DNA from: CBFGRV01 sp965651265
GTDB lineage: Bacteria; Bacteroidota; Rhodothermia; Rhodothermales; VXPQ01
Assembly (NCBI GenBank): GCA_965651265.1
Contig: CBFGRV010000121.1
Coordinates: 1 to 5,264, forward strand
DNA length: 5,264 bases
Reading direction: 5' to 3'
The notes below the pieces were generated by a model. It was not told the origin of the DNA, searched no databases, and saw nothing but the letters and a program-made list of their open reading frames with translations. Made by a program: the position numbers and the translations under genes. This document shows positions 1 to 5,201 of this stretch, in pieces. How positions within the stretch are numbered: position 1 is the first letter of the stretch; every line of letters starts with the position of its first letter.

Positions 1-1043
1 AAGCCCTCGTTTACCCACTCGATGTGCCGCCGGGCATCCGTGATGATGACACCGTTGATGGTGCGGCTGGCCACGGCGGCCAGTCGGCGCGCGCGGGCCT
101 CGCTCGCTTCCAGTTCGGCCAGGCGCTCGTCGCGTTCGATGACGGCGGCAAGCACGTTGGCCACGGACGTCATGAAGTGGATGTCGTCCTGGCTGAAGGT
201 CCTGCGCTCCCGGCTGTGTGCGCTCAATACACCGCAGGGACCCCTCGAGCCGGCGATGGCGACACTGATGGAGCTCGTCACCCCGTGCTCCTTCATGAAG
301 GGCACCAGTCCGAAACGGCCTTCTTCGTCGACGTCGTTCGTGATGACGGGCTCCGACGAGATGAGCGTGTACCCGGCCTGCCATTGCTCGTCGGCCGGCA
401 GGGTAAACGTCCCGACGGCGCCGTCCTCCCAGCCGAACCCCGCCACCATGCGGAGAATCCCCTCCTCCGGGCGGTGCTCCAGGACGCGCGCATACTCGAC
501 GCCCAGGGCGATCGCTGCAATCTCGGCGGCGGCGTCGGCCACCTCCTCCAATCCAGCCCCCGTAAGCGCCTTCTGGCCCAATTCGGCGACCAGACTCTGC
601 TGCTTCACCCGCCGGGCCAGCTGTGATTCGATGGTTCGGCGCTGTGTCTTCTCTGCGGACTTTCGCAGGACCAGCGCTATGCGTGCATCGAGCCTTGTGG
701 GATGAAGTGGAAGTATGATGTAGTCGTCGGCGCCCGAATCGATCACCTCGGAGAGACGTTCCTGCTCGTCCCTGGATACGGCGACGAGTACCGAAACGAG
801 CTCTCCTCCCGGCTCGTCGCGGAGACGACGCACGAGGGCCAGTCCGGCATCTGAGGGATCGCAGAGCACGATCAGGGACGGACGCAAGGAGGTGAACGCC
901 TCTCCGGTTTCGTCCACATTCTCGAAGAGGCGCACCACGCACCCATTACGCTGCAGGGCGGCAGCGAGGCTCTCGCGAGTCCCGTTGCCGCCCCCGATGA
1001 TGAACGCATCGCGATTCCCGACGACTTCGACGGTTTGGGCCAT
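1..1043 (-). CDS. Sensor protein with degenerate receiver, GAF and PAS domains (C-terminus beyond window)
   Basis: The window shows 347 codons; the rest lies beyond base 1. Residues about 12-127 have a response-regulator fold pattern, including GADDYIILPL near 104-113. Residues about 150-302 form a GAF domain of the kind common in hybrid histidine kinases (AGYTLISSEPVITNDV, GVLSAH, RRTFSQDD, VANVLAAVIERDE). A charged helical linker (303-320) leads into a PAS domain (GVIITDARRHIEWVNEG), cut at its start. The output domain, perhaps a histidine kinase or GGDEF module, is not visible. The receiver lacks the usual acidic pair (GGG at 17-19), has Cys61 where the phosphoacceptor Asp is expected (Asp62 is one residue late), and has Leu111 instead of the conserved Lys. 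It is therefore probably a phosphorylation-independent pseudo-receiver (inference). The ATG directly follows the TAA of the stress-protein gene and has no clear ribosome site, so translational coupling is likely. Protein location is probably cytoplasmic, since no membrane segment is seen. Confidence 0.88.
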   Translation of the reverse strand, partial: MAQTVEVVGNRDAFIIGGGNGTRESLAAALQRNGCVVRLFENVDETGEAFTSLRPSLIVLCDPSDAGLALVRRLRDEPGGELVSVLVAVSRDEQERLSEVIDSGADDYIILPLHPTRLDARIALVLRKSAEKTQRRTIESQLARRVKQQSLVAELGQKALTGAGLEEVADAAAEIAAIALGVEYARVLEHRPEEGILRMVAGFGWEDGAVGTFTLPADEQWQAGYTLISSEPVITNDVDEEGRFGLVPFMKEHGVTSSISVAIAGSRGPCGVLSAHSRERRTFSQDDIHFMTSVANVLAAVIERDERLAELEASEARARRLAAVASRTINGVIITDARRHIEWVNEG

Positions 1044-2123
1044 TTACGCTGGGTCGGCTGAGCTAATTTCGGCCTTGACGGACTTGCGCCGGACCGGTCT
1101 TTGTGTTGAGTCGCGTGGTTGGACCGTGATGCCGGCCGGCGGTAAGCCCGCATCACCCTCGAGCACTTCGACGGTCACTTGCTCCTCGGGCGGCTTCGAC
1201 GGCAAGTCGATCCGAGACTTCCCAATCTCGGTAACGGACAGCACCGGGCACGGAGCCCGCGCGGCCACGTACTCGACCAGGTCGGCGCCGCCGCCCTCGA
1301 TGGGCTTGCGCATCGTAAAGACGACGAGATCTACGTTCTGCTCCTCGATGAAGCGAATAATCTCCGCGCCTTCAGGGCCGATCAGTACGTGCACGTGGAT
1401 CTCGTCCAGGGCTTCCACCAGAAGTTCCTGCTCGCGAAGCTGCCGGAGGGCATCTTCGTAGCGCGTCTGGACCTGCTCTCGCGCCGCGGCAGCGATACTC
1501 TCTAGCGCGGGATCTTCGGCGAGCCCGGCCTGGGTACCATTGAGTACATGTACGAGGCTCAGTTTTGCCCCATACATCTGTGCAAATTCATTGGCATAGC
1601 GAACCTCGGCCACGATGTTGCCCAGTGGATCCAGCGGCGCCATCACGTGCGCAATTCGCACGGGACCGGCCCCAACTCTAGCCCGATTCACCGTCAGGAC
1701 GGGGCACGGAGCCCTGTGGATCACTTCGCGCGCCGCACCGCCCAGAATGTCGATGGGCTTCGTCCCGTCCTGATACGTGCCCATCACGATCAGGTCGACA
1801 TCCTCCTCACCGGCGTAGTCTACGATAGCCGGGCCCGGCAACGGTGCGTAGGCACCCACGCGATGGATGTCCACACGGCCCTTCCAGGGGGCAAGCAACT
1901 CGTCCAACGCGTTCGTGACATTGTGCCAGGGGTCTTCGGGCCGGTCGTCGTCGGTACCCTTTCCATCCAACTGGAGAAATGCGTGCGCGCCCATTCGCGG
2001 GACGACGTGCAGCACGTGCAGCTCCGCGCCGAAAAGCTGCGCCAGCTCCGCGGCGTGCCGGAATGCAGCCTCGGCGAACGGCGTCAAGTCCGTCGGATGC
2101 AGAATTCGTCTTATGTTCAACAT
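1044..2123 (-). CDS. Tandem universal stress protein (two UspA domains)
   Basis: This 359-residue cytoplasmic protein has two UspA-type folds and a tail. Domain 1 covers about residues 1-147: it starts IRRILHPTDLTPFAEAA, continues GAELHVLHVV, and ends VDLIVMGTY and APCPVLTV. Domain 2 covers about 154-299: it has GAKLSLVHVL, VDLVVFTM and APCPVLSV. Residues 300-359 are charged and proline-rich and probably disordered. UspA proteins help cells survive stress, and many bind ATP through G-x2-G-x9-G(S/T). Here domain 1 has Gln118 at the second glycine and GG at 128-129, and domain 2 has no such motif, so nucleotide binding is doubtful. The start at 2123 was chosen because GAGGTGA lies four bases upstream and the family N-terminus begins at MLNIRRIL. 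A longer reading to 2267 would run through the putative promoter and hairpin. The gene abuts the sensor gene without a gap, which suggests a shared stress-signalling role. The family assignment is firm; the specific stress is unknown. Confidence 0.95.
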   Translation of the reverse strand: MLNIRRILHPTDLTPFAEAAFRHAAELAQLFGAELHVLHVVPRMGAHAFLQLDGKGTDDDRPEDPWHNVTNALDELLAPWKGRVDIHRVGAYAPLPGPAIVDYAGEEDVDLIVMGTYQDGTKPIDILGGAAREVIHRAPCPVLTVNRARVGAGPVRIAHVMAPLDPLGNIVAEVRYANEFAQMYGAKLSLVHVLNGTQAGLAEDPALESIAAAAREQVQTRYEDALRQLREQELLVEALDEIHVHVLIGPEGAEIIRFIEEQNVDLVVFTMRKPIEGGGADLVEYVAARAPCPVLSVTEIGKSRIDLPSKPPEEQVTVEVLEGDAGLPPAGITVQPRDSTQRPVRRKSVKAEISSADPA

Positions 2124-2127
2124 GATG

Positions 2128-2134
2128 TCACCTC
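2128..2134 (-). promoter_or_regulatory. Ribosome binding site of the UspA gene
   Basis: On the minus strand GAGGTGA is followed by four bases and then ATG at 2123. It is the best Shine-Dalgarno match in the left half of the window, and it decides the start of the stress protein against the longer open frame that begins at 2267. Confidence 0.75.
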
Positions 2135-2165
2135 GCTCTTCTCTAGTCTCCTCCGGCCCCGGAAT

Positions 2166-2195
2166 GTCCTCTGCATGCCGGTTGGGCCAGAGGAC
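2166..2195 (-). promoter_or_regulatory. Perfect 8-bp hairpin in the leader of the UspA gene
   Basis: GTCCTCTG (2166-2173) and CAGAGGAC (2188-2195) are perfect reverse complements separated by 14 bases. Inside the loop GCC (2177-2179) can also pair with GGC (2185-2187). In the minus-strand transcript the hairpin lies between the candidate -10 box and the ribosome site, and would begin only a few bases after the predicted 5' end. It could be an mRNA-stabilising 5' stem-loop, or an operator for a dimeric repressor. The sequence alone does not separate these. Confidence 0.5.
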
Positions 2196-2205
2196 TCCGA
2201 CTGCT

Positions 2206-2213
2206 TTTATATA
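2206..2213 (-). promoter_or_regulatory. Candidate -10 box for the UspA-sensor unit
   Basis: The minus strand reads TATATAAA here, an AT-rich island within GC-rich sequence. TATAAA (2211-2206) matches the sigma-70 -10 consensus at five of six bases. It would place the RNA start near 2199 and give a leader of about 75 bases. No convincing TTGACA-like -35 is found 16-18 bases upstream (GCCAAC or CAGCCA), so an activator, an alternative sigma factor or a lineage-specific -35 would be needed. Confidence 0.35.
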
Positions 2214-2273
2214 CGCACGCGAGAGATCGTTGGCTGTAAGGGAAACCTGGCAGGACCTGACGGTCAAGCACGA

Positions 2274-2663
2274 TCAAGCTCGTGGATCGACGCCCTCCCG
2301 TCGAATGGGCCGCACAGGCGATTCTACTTCCGCGGCCAGCCGCTTGAGGCCGCGGAGTACGAAATCCGCCTGAAACGTCAGGCCCTCCAGTCGCGACCGA
2401 AGATGCAGAGCCATGCGCTCCGGGTCGCGCGTGACCAGACGCGAGTATTGCTGCACGAGGGCGTCGAACTCGGTGGTCGCGCGCTCCAGCTCGCGAGCCG
2501 TTCGAGCGAGCGAGTCGAAAAGTCGCTGGATGGTGGGATCGGTTGTGGACCGCCGTTGAACGCTGAGCTCGGGTGCCGCCCGATGCTGGATGGTGATGTC
2601 GGATGTGGGCCCGCGCTGGACCAGGCGGGCGACGCGAATGGCAGGTTTTGCAGACGGATACAT
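2274..2663 (-). CDS. Hypothetical protein with internal repeat and helical C-terminal half
   Basis: I do not recognise the family. From ATG 2663 the product has 129 residues. The N-terminal third (1-46) is basic, Thr/Gln/Arg-rich and probably unstructured. It carries two imperfect copies of a 12-residue unit, VQRGPTSDITIQ (15-26) and VQRRSTTDPTIQ (35-46). Residues about 47-113 look continuously helical and possibly coiled-coil (LARTARELERATTEFDALV, LRGLKRLAAEVE). There is no signal peptide, membrane segment or catalytic motif. The GC-rich third positions across the helical half support real coding. The same frame is open back to ATG 2777 (167 residues), but those 38 extra codons have poor, AT-ending codon use, so I prefer 2663. 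Neither start has a clear ribosome site. It lies 150 bases upstream of the UspA gene on the same strand, with a candidate promoter between them, so co-transcription is uncertain. A structural or interaction role is only a guess. Confidence 0.6.
   Translation of the reverse strand: MYPSAKPAIRVARLVQRGPTSDITIQHRAAPELSVQRRSTTDPTIQRLFDSLARTARELERATTEFDALVQQYSRLVTRDPERMALHLRSRLEGLTFQADFVLRGLKRLAAEVESPVRPIRREGVDPRA
2525..2611. repeat. Imperfect 60-bp-period duplication inside the hypothetical gene
   Basis: GCTGGATGGTG occurs exactly at 2525-2535 and 2585-2595, and similarity continues for about 27 bases (TCGG, TGTGG and CC are shared). The 60-base spacing keeps the reading frame and yields the two VQR...TIQ protein units. 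This looks like an old in-frame duplication under some selection for the encoded repeat. Confidence 0.65.
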
Positions 2664-2817
2664 GGTTGTACTAGTTTGCGCCCCGGCGATTCGTCGCACG
2701 GGGCGTTTCAATGGGTCAACATCTACACGATAGGACCTGCTTTGCCCTCGAGGCGTAAGTACGCCCCTGATGACCATGGCGGGATTTCCACTACACTCTA
2801 TGCGGGCATCGTGACCG

Positions 2818-2838
2818 CCGCCGAAGGCGGGGCCTTCG
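2818..2838. other. GC-rich hairpin in the divergent intergenic region
   Basis: Two mutually exclusive stems share bases: CCGCC/GGCGG (2818-2822 with 2826-2830, loop GAA) and CGAAGGC/GCCTTCG (2822-2828 with 2832-2838, loop GGG). Both are perfect. The hairpin lies between the minus-strand hypothetical gene and the plus-strand peptidase, with no T-run on either side, so a simple intrinsic terminator is unlikely. It may be a transcript leader structure or a protein-binding palindrome. Confidence 0.4.
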
Positions 2839-2859
2839 CCGTGCCCTTATGAATATCGG

Positions 2860-2887
2860 TTGGTACACCACTGCAATGAGGTATAAA
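2860..2887 (+). promoter_or_regulatory. Candidate promoter elements just upstream of the peptidase start
   Basis: TTGGTA (2860-2865) and TATAAA (2882-2887) are spaced by 16 bases, matching the sigma-70 consensus at four and five of six positions. If used, transcription would begin near 2893-2895, at the ATG itself, giving a leaderless mRNA. The competing reading is that this is simply AT-rich leader containing the ribosome site, with the promoter further upstream. Confidence 0.3.
2878..2882 (+). promoter_or_regulatory. Ribosome binding site of the M20 peptidase gene
   Basis: GAGGT lies ten bases before ATG 2893. The spacing is slightly long but acceptable, and it supports this start, which also fits the usual M20 dipeptidase N-terminus. 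Confidence 0.5.
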
Positions 2888-2892
2888 TACGC

Positions 2893-4272
2893 ATGATTCC
2901 TTCCACCGAGTTTGTCTCACAACACATAGACCGATTTGTGGAGGAATTATGTGAGTTTCTTCGCATTCCATCCATTAGCACAGATCCCGAATACCTCCAC
3001 GACGTGCAGTCGGCAGCGGAATGGATTGCCGAGCATTTCGAGTCGATCGGGGCGGACGACGTAGCCGTTCACAAAACGAAAGGACATCCGATCGTCACAG
3101 CACAATTTCGGGCGCGGGGCGCAAACGCAGACGCGCCCACCATTCTGGTCTACGGCCACTACGACGTGCAACCGCCCGATCCTCTCGAGCTCTGGACGAG
3201 CCCGCCCTTCGAGCCGGAGGTGCGCGAAGGTCGACTCTACGCGCGTGGTGCCTGCGACGACAAGGGCCAGTTGTTCATCCACGTAAAGGCGGCCGAATCC
3301 TATCTGGCCGCTTCGGGCGGCCTGCCTGTAAACCTCACCTTCATTCTGGAGGGTGAGGAGGAGAGTGGCTCGGAGAATTTGCGGCCGTTTCTGGAGGCCC
3401 ATACGGACCTTCTGGAGGCCGATTTCGCGCTCATCTCGGACACGTCGATGTTCGATGAGAACACGCCGACCATAACGTACGGGCTCCGCGGCCTCGCGTA
3501 TCTGCAGGTCGAGGTTCAGGGCCCGGCGCGCGATTTGCACTCGGGGGTGTATGGGGGTGCCGTCGAGAATCCCGTGAGCGTGCTGGCCCGTCTGATTGCC
3601 GGGCTGCACGACGAGCGCGGCCGGATCACCGTGCCCGGCTTCTACGATCGCGTGCTCGACCTGACCGAAGAGGAGCGGCGCGCGTTCGCCGAGCTGCCGT
3701 TCGATGAGGAGTCGTGGCGGCGTTCGATCGGCGTGAGCGCGTCGCGAACGGAGGAGGGCTACACGGTGCTGGAGGCCACGTGGGCCCGGCCGTCCATCGA
3801 TGCGAACGGCATCTGGGGTGGGTACCAGGGCAAGGGCGCGAAGACCATCCTGCCCGCGAAGGCCGGCGCCAAGGTCTCGGCGCGGCTCGTGCCGGATCAG
3901 CGTCCCGCAGAAACGGCTGCCCAGCTCCGAGCGTATTTCGAAAACAATGCGCCGGAAACCGTGACGGTGAGCGTGCGCGAGCTGCACGGTGGACGGCCCT
4001 TCATCATCGATCGCTCCTCCGCGCCGATCAAGGCGGCGGCACGCGCGCTCGCCGCCGTGTTTGGGCGCGAGCCGGCCTTCGTTCGCGAGGGCGGCACCAT
4101 TCCCGTCGTGGCCGACGTCAAGGAGGTGCTGGGCATCGATACGGTGCTCCTCGGCTTCGGCCTGAACAGCGACGCCATCCACTCCCCCGACGAGCACTTC
4201 GGGCTGGATAGGTTCAGGAAGGGGATCGAGACAGCGGTGCGGTTCTATGACGAGGTTCGGCGGCTTGTCTAA
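2893..4272 (+). CDS. M20-family metallodipeptidase (CNDP2/DapE/ArgE superfamily)
   Basis: This is a complete 459-residue cytoplasmic zinc (or manganese) peptidase, about the family's normal length, which removes residues from dipeptides or short peptides. Expected sites are present: YGHYDVQPP with metal ligand His89 and Asp91; ACDDKG with the metal-bridging Asp in the Asp122-Asp123 pair; LEGEEESGSE with catalytic base Glu156 and ligand Glu157; ligand Asp183 in ISDTSM; and ligand His430 in IHSPDE. The lid or dimerisation domain (about 205-370) has DLHSGVYGG with His216, which reaches the partner active site in related dimers. VREGGTIPV (397-405) matches the substrate-carboxylate binding loop. 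By recall, the motif order and ITYGLRG/DLHSGVYGG closely resemble cytosolic non-specific dipeptidases, so dipeptide turnover is likelier than lysine or arginine biosynthesis. The first 35 or so codons are clearly less GC-rich than the rest. The gene stands alone, and its TAA is followed at once by a heptamer array. Exact substrate is unknown. Confidence 0.96.
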   Translation: MIPSTEFVSQHIDRFVEELCEFLRIPSISTDPEYLHDVQSAAEWIAEHFESIGADDVAVHKTKGHPIVTAQFRARGANADAPTILVYGHYDVQPPDPLELWTSPPFEPEVREGRLYARGACDDKGQLFIHVKAAESYLAASGGLPVNLTFILEGEEESGSENLRPFLEAHTDLLEADFALISDTSMFDENTPTITYGLRGLAYLQVEVQGPARDLHSGVYGGAVENPVSVLARLIAGLHDERGRITVPGFYDRVLDLTEEERRAFAELPFDEESWRRSIGVSASRTEEGYTVLEATWARPSIDANGIWGGYQGKGAKTILPAKAGAKVSARLVPDQRPAETAAQLRAYFENNAPETVTVSVRELHGGRPFIIDRSSAPIKAAARALAAVFGREPAFVREGGTIPVVADVKEVLGIDTVLLGFGLNSDAIHSPDEHFGLDRFRKGIETAVRFYDEVRRLV

Positions 4273-4305
4273 GGTTGCTGGTTACTGGTTGCTGGTTACT
4301 GGTTG
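4273..4305 (+). repeat. Heptamer array directly after the peptidase stop codon
   Basis: The unit alternates GGTTGCT and GGTTACT, giving two perfect 14-base copies plus GGTTG. It begins at the very next base after TAA. It is the left arm of an inverted pair with the array at 4454-4486. Confidence 0.9.
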
Positions 4306-4334
4306 ATTCGGTATAGACCTGGCAGACCAGTAAC
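4295..4334 (+). terminator. Possible 3' hairpin of the peptidase transcript
   Basis: GTTACTGGT (4295-4303) is perfectly complementary to ACCAGTAAC (4326-4334), with a 22-base loop. It could cap or terminate the peptidase mRNA, but no T-run follows directly; the nearest is TTTTT at 4387-4391. It may be only a by-product of the heptamer repeats. Confidence 0.3.
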
Positions 4335-4447
4335 AGCTCAGGCCGGGCACATGGGTAACAGGTCAAACCGGGCACATGGGTAATAGTTTTTCCAGACTCG
4401 CCGGTCAACAAGTTACCTATGCGGCCGGCTCTTCAGCAGCTCAGGCC
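4334..4447. mobile_element. Possible IS remnant or small non-coding element with 17-base terminal-type repeats
   Basis: CCGGGCACATGGGTAA occurs exactly at 4343-4358 and 4368-4383 (period 25). An inverted copy, GTTACCTATGCGGCCGG at 4412-4428, matches the first copy at 14 of 17 bases. The block is flanked by an 11-base direct repeat, CAGCTCAGGCC, at 4334-4344 and 4437-4447. The GTTACCCATGTGCCCGG motif, seen on the minus strand, resembles ends I recall for IS481-type elements; this is memory, not a search. There is no room for a transposase. The right flank continues CCCCGGGCA and the left continues GGGCA, so segmental duplication is an alternative to a target-site duplication. Confidence 0.4.
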
Positions 4448-4453
4448 CCGGGC

Positions 4454-4486
4454 AAACCAGCAACAAGCAACCACCAACCAGCAACC
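4454..4486 (-). repeat. Heptamer array directly after the DinB stop codon
   Basis: Read on the minus strand this is GGTTGCT, GGTTGGT, GGTTGCT, TGTTGCT and GGTTT. It shares its first base with the last base of the DinB TAG. About 28 of 33 positions match the array at 4273-4305, and the outer 11 bases are perfect reverse complements (4273-4283 with 4476-4486). Confidence 0.9.
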
Positions 4487-5016
4487 TAGAAAAACGGTTC
4501 GTCCCGGCTCGGCCCATAAATCGACGGCACCTTACCGCCGGCCATCCTCAGGTAGACCGAGAACTGCCCGCGATGATGGATCTCATCGTGCAGCAGGAAC
4601 CAGATCCAGTCGAGGCGAGAAAGCTCCCCAATTGTCTTGGGCGCCGTGAAGAAGCGGACCATTTCGAACAGCTCCTCCTCGGGCGTGGCGCGGATCAACT
4701 CGGCATACTCCTGCTGGGCGGGTCCCAGCGCGGCGAGGATCTCCTCATACGCCTCCGGTGGCTCCGGCTGCGTGCCTCCCATCTTCTGCTCGAACTCGTT
4801 CTTGAAGACCATAACGCCCAGTCCGCGCTCCATCACGAAGGTCCACGCCAGCTCGCGGGCGCTGCGGCTCGTGGGGTGTGGTCTCATGTCCGCCTTGTCA
4901 GGCGGGAAGGCGCGCAGGACGCGCACGGTTTTCCGATGCTCCCGCTCGAAGGTGTCGAGGAAGTAGTCTTTCGGGGAGTAGGCGGTCCGGCTCTTGGGTG
5001 AGGTTTTGGCTTCCAT
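4486..5016 (-). CDS. DinB/YfiT-family four-helix protein
   Basis: The product has 176 residues, the usual size for a DinB-superfamily four-helix bundle, likely cytoplasmic. Key signs are RPHPTSRSARELAW (45-58), the late helix FLLHDEIHHRGQFSVYLRM (140-158), and the family-typical end KVPSIYGPSRDE (162-173). Most members bind a divalent metal through one His in helix 2 and an HxxxH in the late helix. Here His143 and His147 are present, but the helix-2 position appears to be Thr59 (ELAWTFVMER), so the metal site may be incomplete or use another ligand. DinB-fold proteins include DNA-damage-inducible proteins of unknown role and thiol-dependent S-transferases; nothing here assigns a reaction. The start at 5016 was chosen because GAGGA precedes it by four bases. 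A longer frame to 5136 adds 40 Arg/Pro-rich residues unlike the family. It converges with the peptidase gene, and its TAG runs into a heptamer array. Confidence 0.9.
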   Translation of the reverse strand: MEAKTSPKSRTAYSPKDYFLDTFEREHRKTVRVLRAFPPDKADMRPHPTSRSARELAWTFVMERGLGVMVFKNEFEQKMGGTQPEPPEAYEEILAALGPAQQEYAELIRATPEEELFEMVRFFTAPKTIGELSRLDWIWFLLHDEIHHRGQFSVYLRMAGGKVPSIYGPSRDEPFF

Positions 5017-5020
5017 GGGG

Positions 5021-5025
5021 TCCTC
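5021..5025 (-). promoter_or_regulatory. Ribosome binding site of the DinB gene
   Basis: GAGGA on the minus strand is followed by CCCC and ATG 5016. It favours this start over upstream ATG codons at 5136 and 5140. Confidence 0.6.
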
Positions 5026-5038
5026 GAGTGTTGGACGG

Positions 5039-5050
5039 GATCGAGCGATC
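5039..5050. promoter_or_regulatory. Short palindrome upstream of the DinB gene
   Basis: GATCG and CGATC form a perfect 5-bp inverted repeat around a 2-base spacer, about 23 bases upstream of the DinB ATG. It could be an operator half-site pair, but a palindrome this short is also expected by chance. No convincing -35/-10 pair was found between 5017 and 5201. Confidence 0.2.
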
Positions 5051-5201
5051 GTCGATGGGAAGCGACGGTCGTGGACGATTAATGGACCGCGGGCGCAGGG
5101 CAAGGATCCTCGCCTGGAGAAATCGTGTGGCGGCAATCACCCTCGAAGGAAACGGGCGGGATCAGCCCCGCGGGACGATGCGTTGCACGGACGCACACCA
5201 T

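Noticed and set aside
22..705. Plus-strand open frames opposite the sensor gene
   Set aside because: Ser/Arg/Ala-rich translations with no domain; they are shadows of the clear receiver-GAF-PAS reading on the minus strand.
2206..2213. Archaeal TATA box, implying an archaeal source
   Set aside because: Shine-Dalgarno sites at several starts, bacterial-type gene families and normal (not highly acidic) proteins favour a bacterium; the TATATAAA run fits a bacterial -10.
2124..2267. N-terminal extension of the UspA protein to an ATG at 2267
   Set aside because: A good ribosome site and the family N-terminus place the start at 2123, and the extension crosses the AT-rich promoter-like box and perfect hairpin.
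1548..2852. Long plus-strand open frame of 434 codons
   Set aside because: It is antisense to the UspA gene and the hypothetical gene, shows no recognisable domain, and exists because GC-rich codons leave few stops on the opposite strand.
2947..4197. Minus-strand 416-codon open frame opposite the peptidase
   Set aside because: The plus-strand frame has full M20 motifs and catalytic residues; the antisense translation has none of any family.
4214..4411. Minus-strand 65-codon open frame
   Set aside because: Its sequence is the heptamer array read as SNQQPVTSN plus antisense of the peptidase end; it is a repeat artefact, not a gene.
4273..4486. CRISPR array
   Set aside because: Repeats are 7-14 bases with no spacers, or 17 bases with one 8-9-base gap and an inverted copy; this is not a repeat-spacer pattern and no cas gene is near.
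4419..4649. Plus-strand 76-codon open frame
   Set aside because: It starts in the intergenic repeats and runs antisense into the DinB gene, with low-complexity NQQ content and no ribosome site.
5156..5171. GCGGG/CCCGC hairpin upstream of the tRNA as a terminator
   Set aside because: Only five pairs, no T-run on either strand, and no gene ends there; GC-rich sequence makes such stems common.
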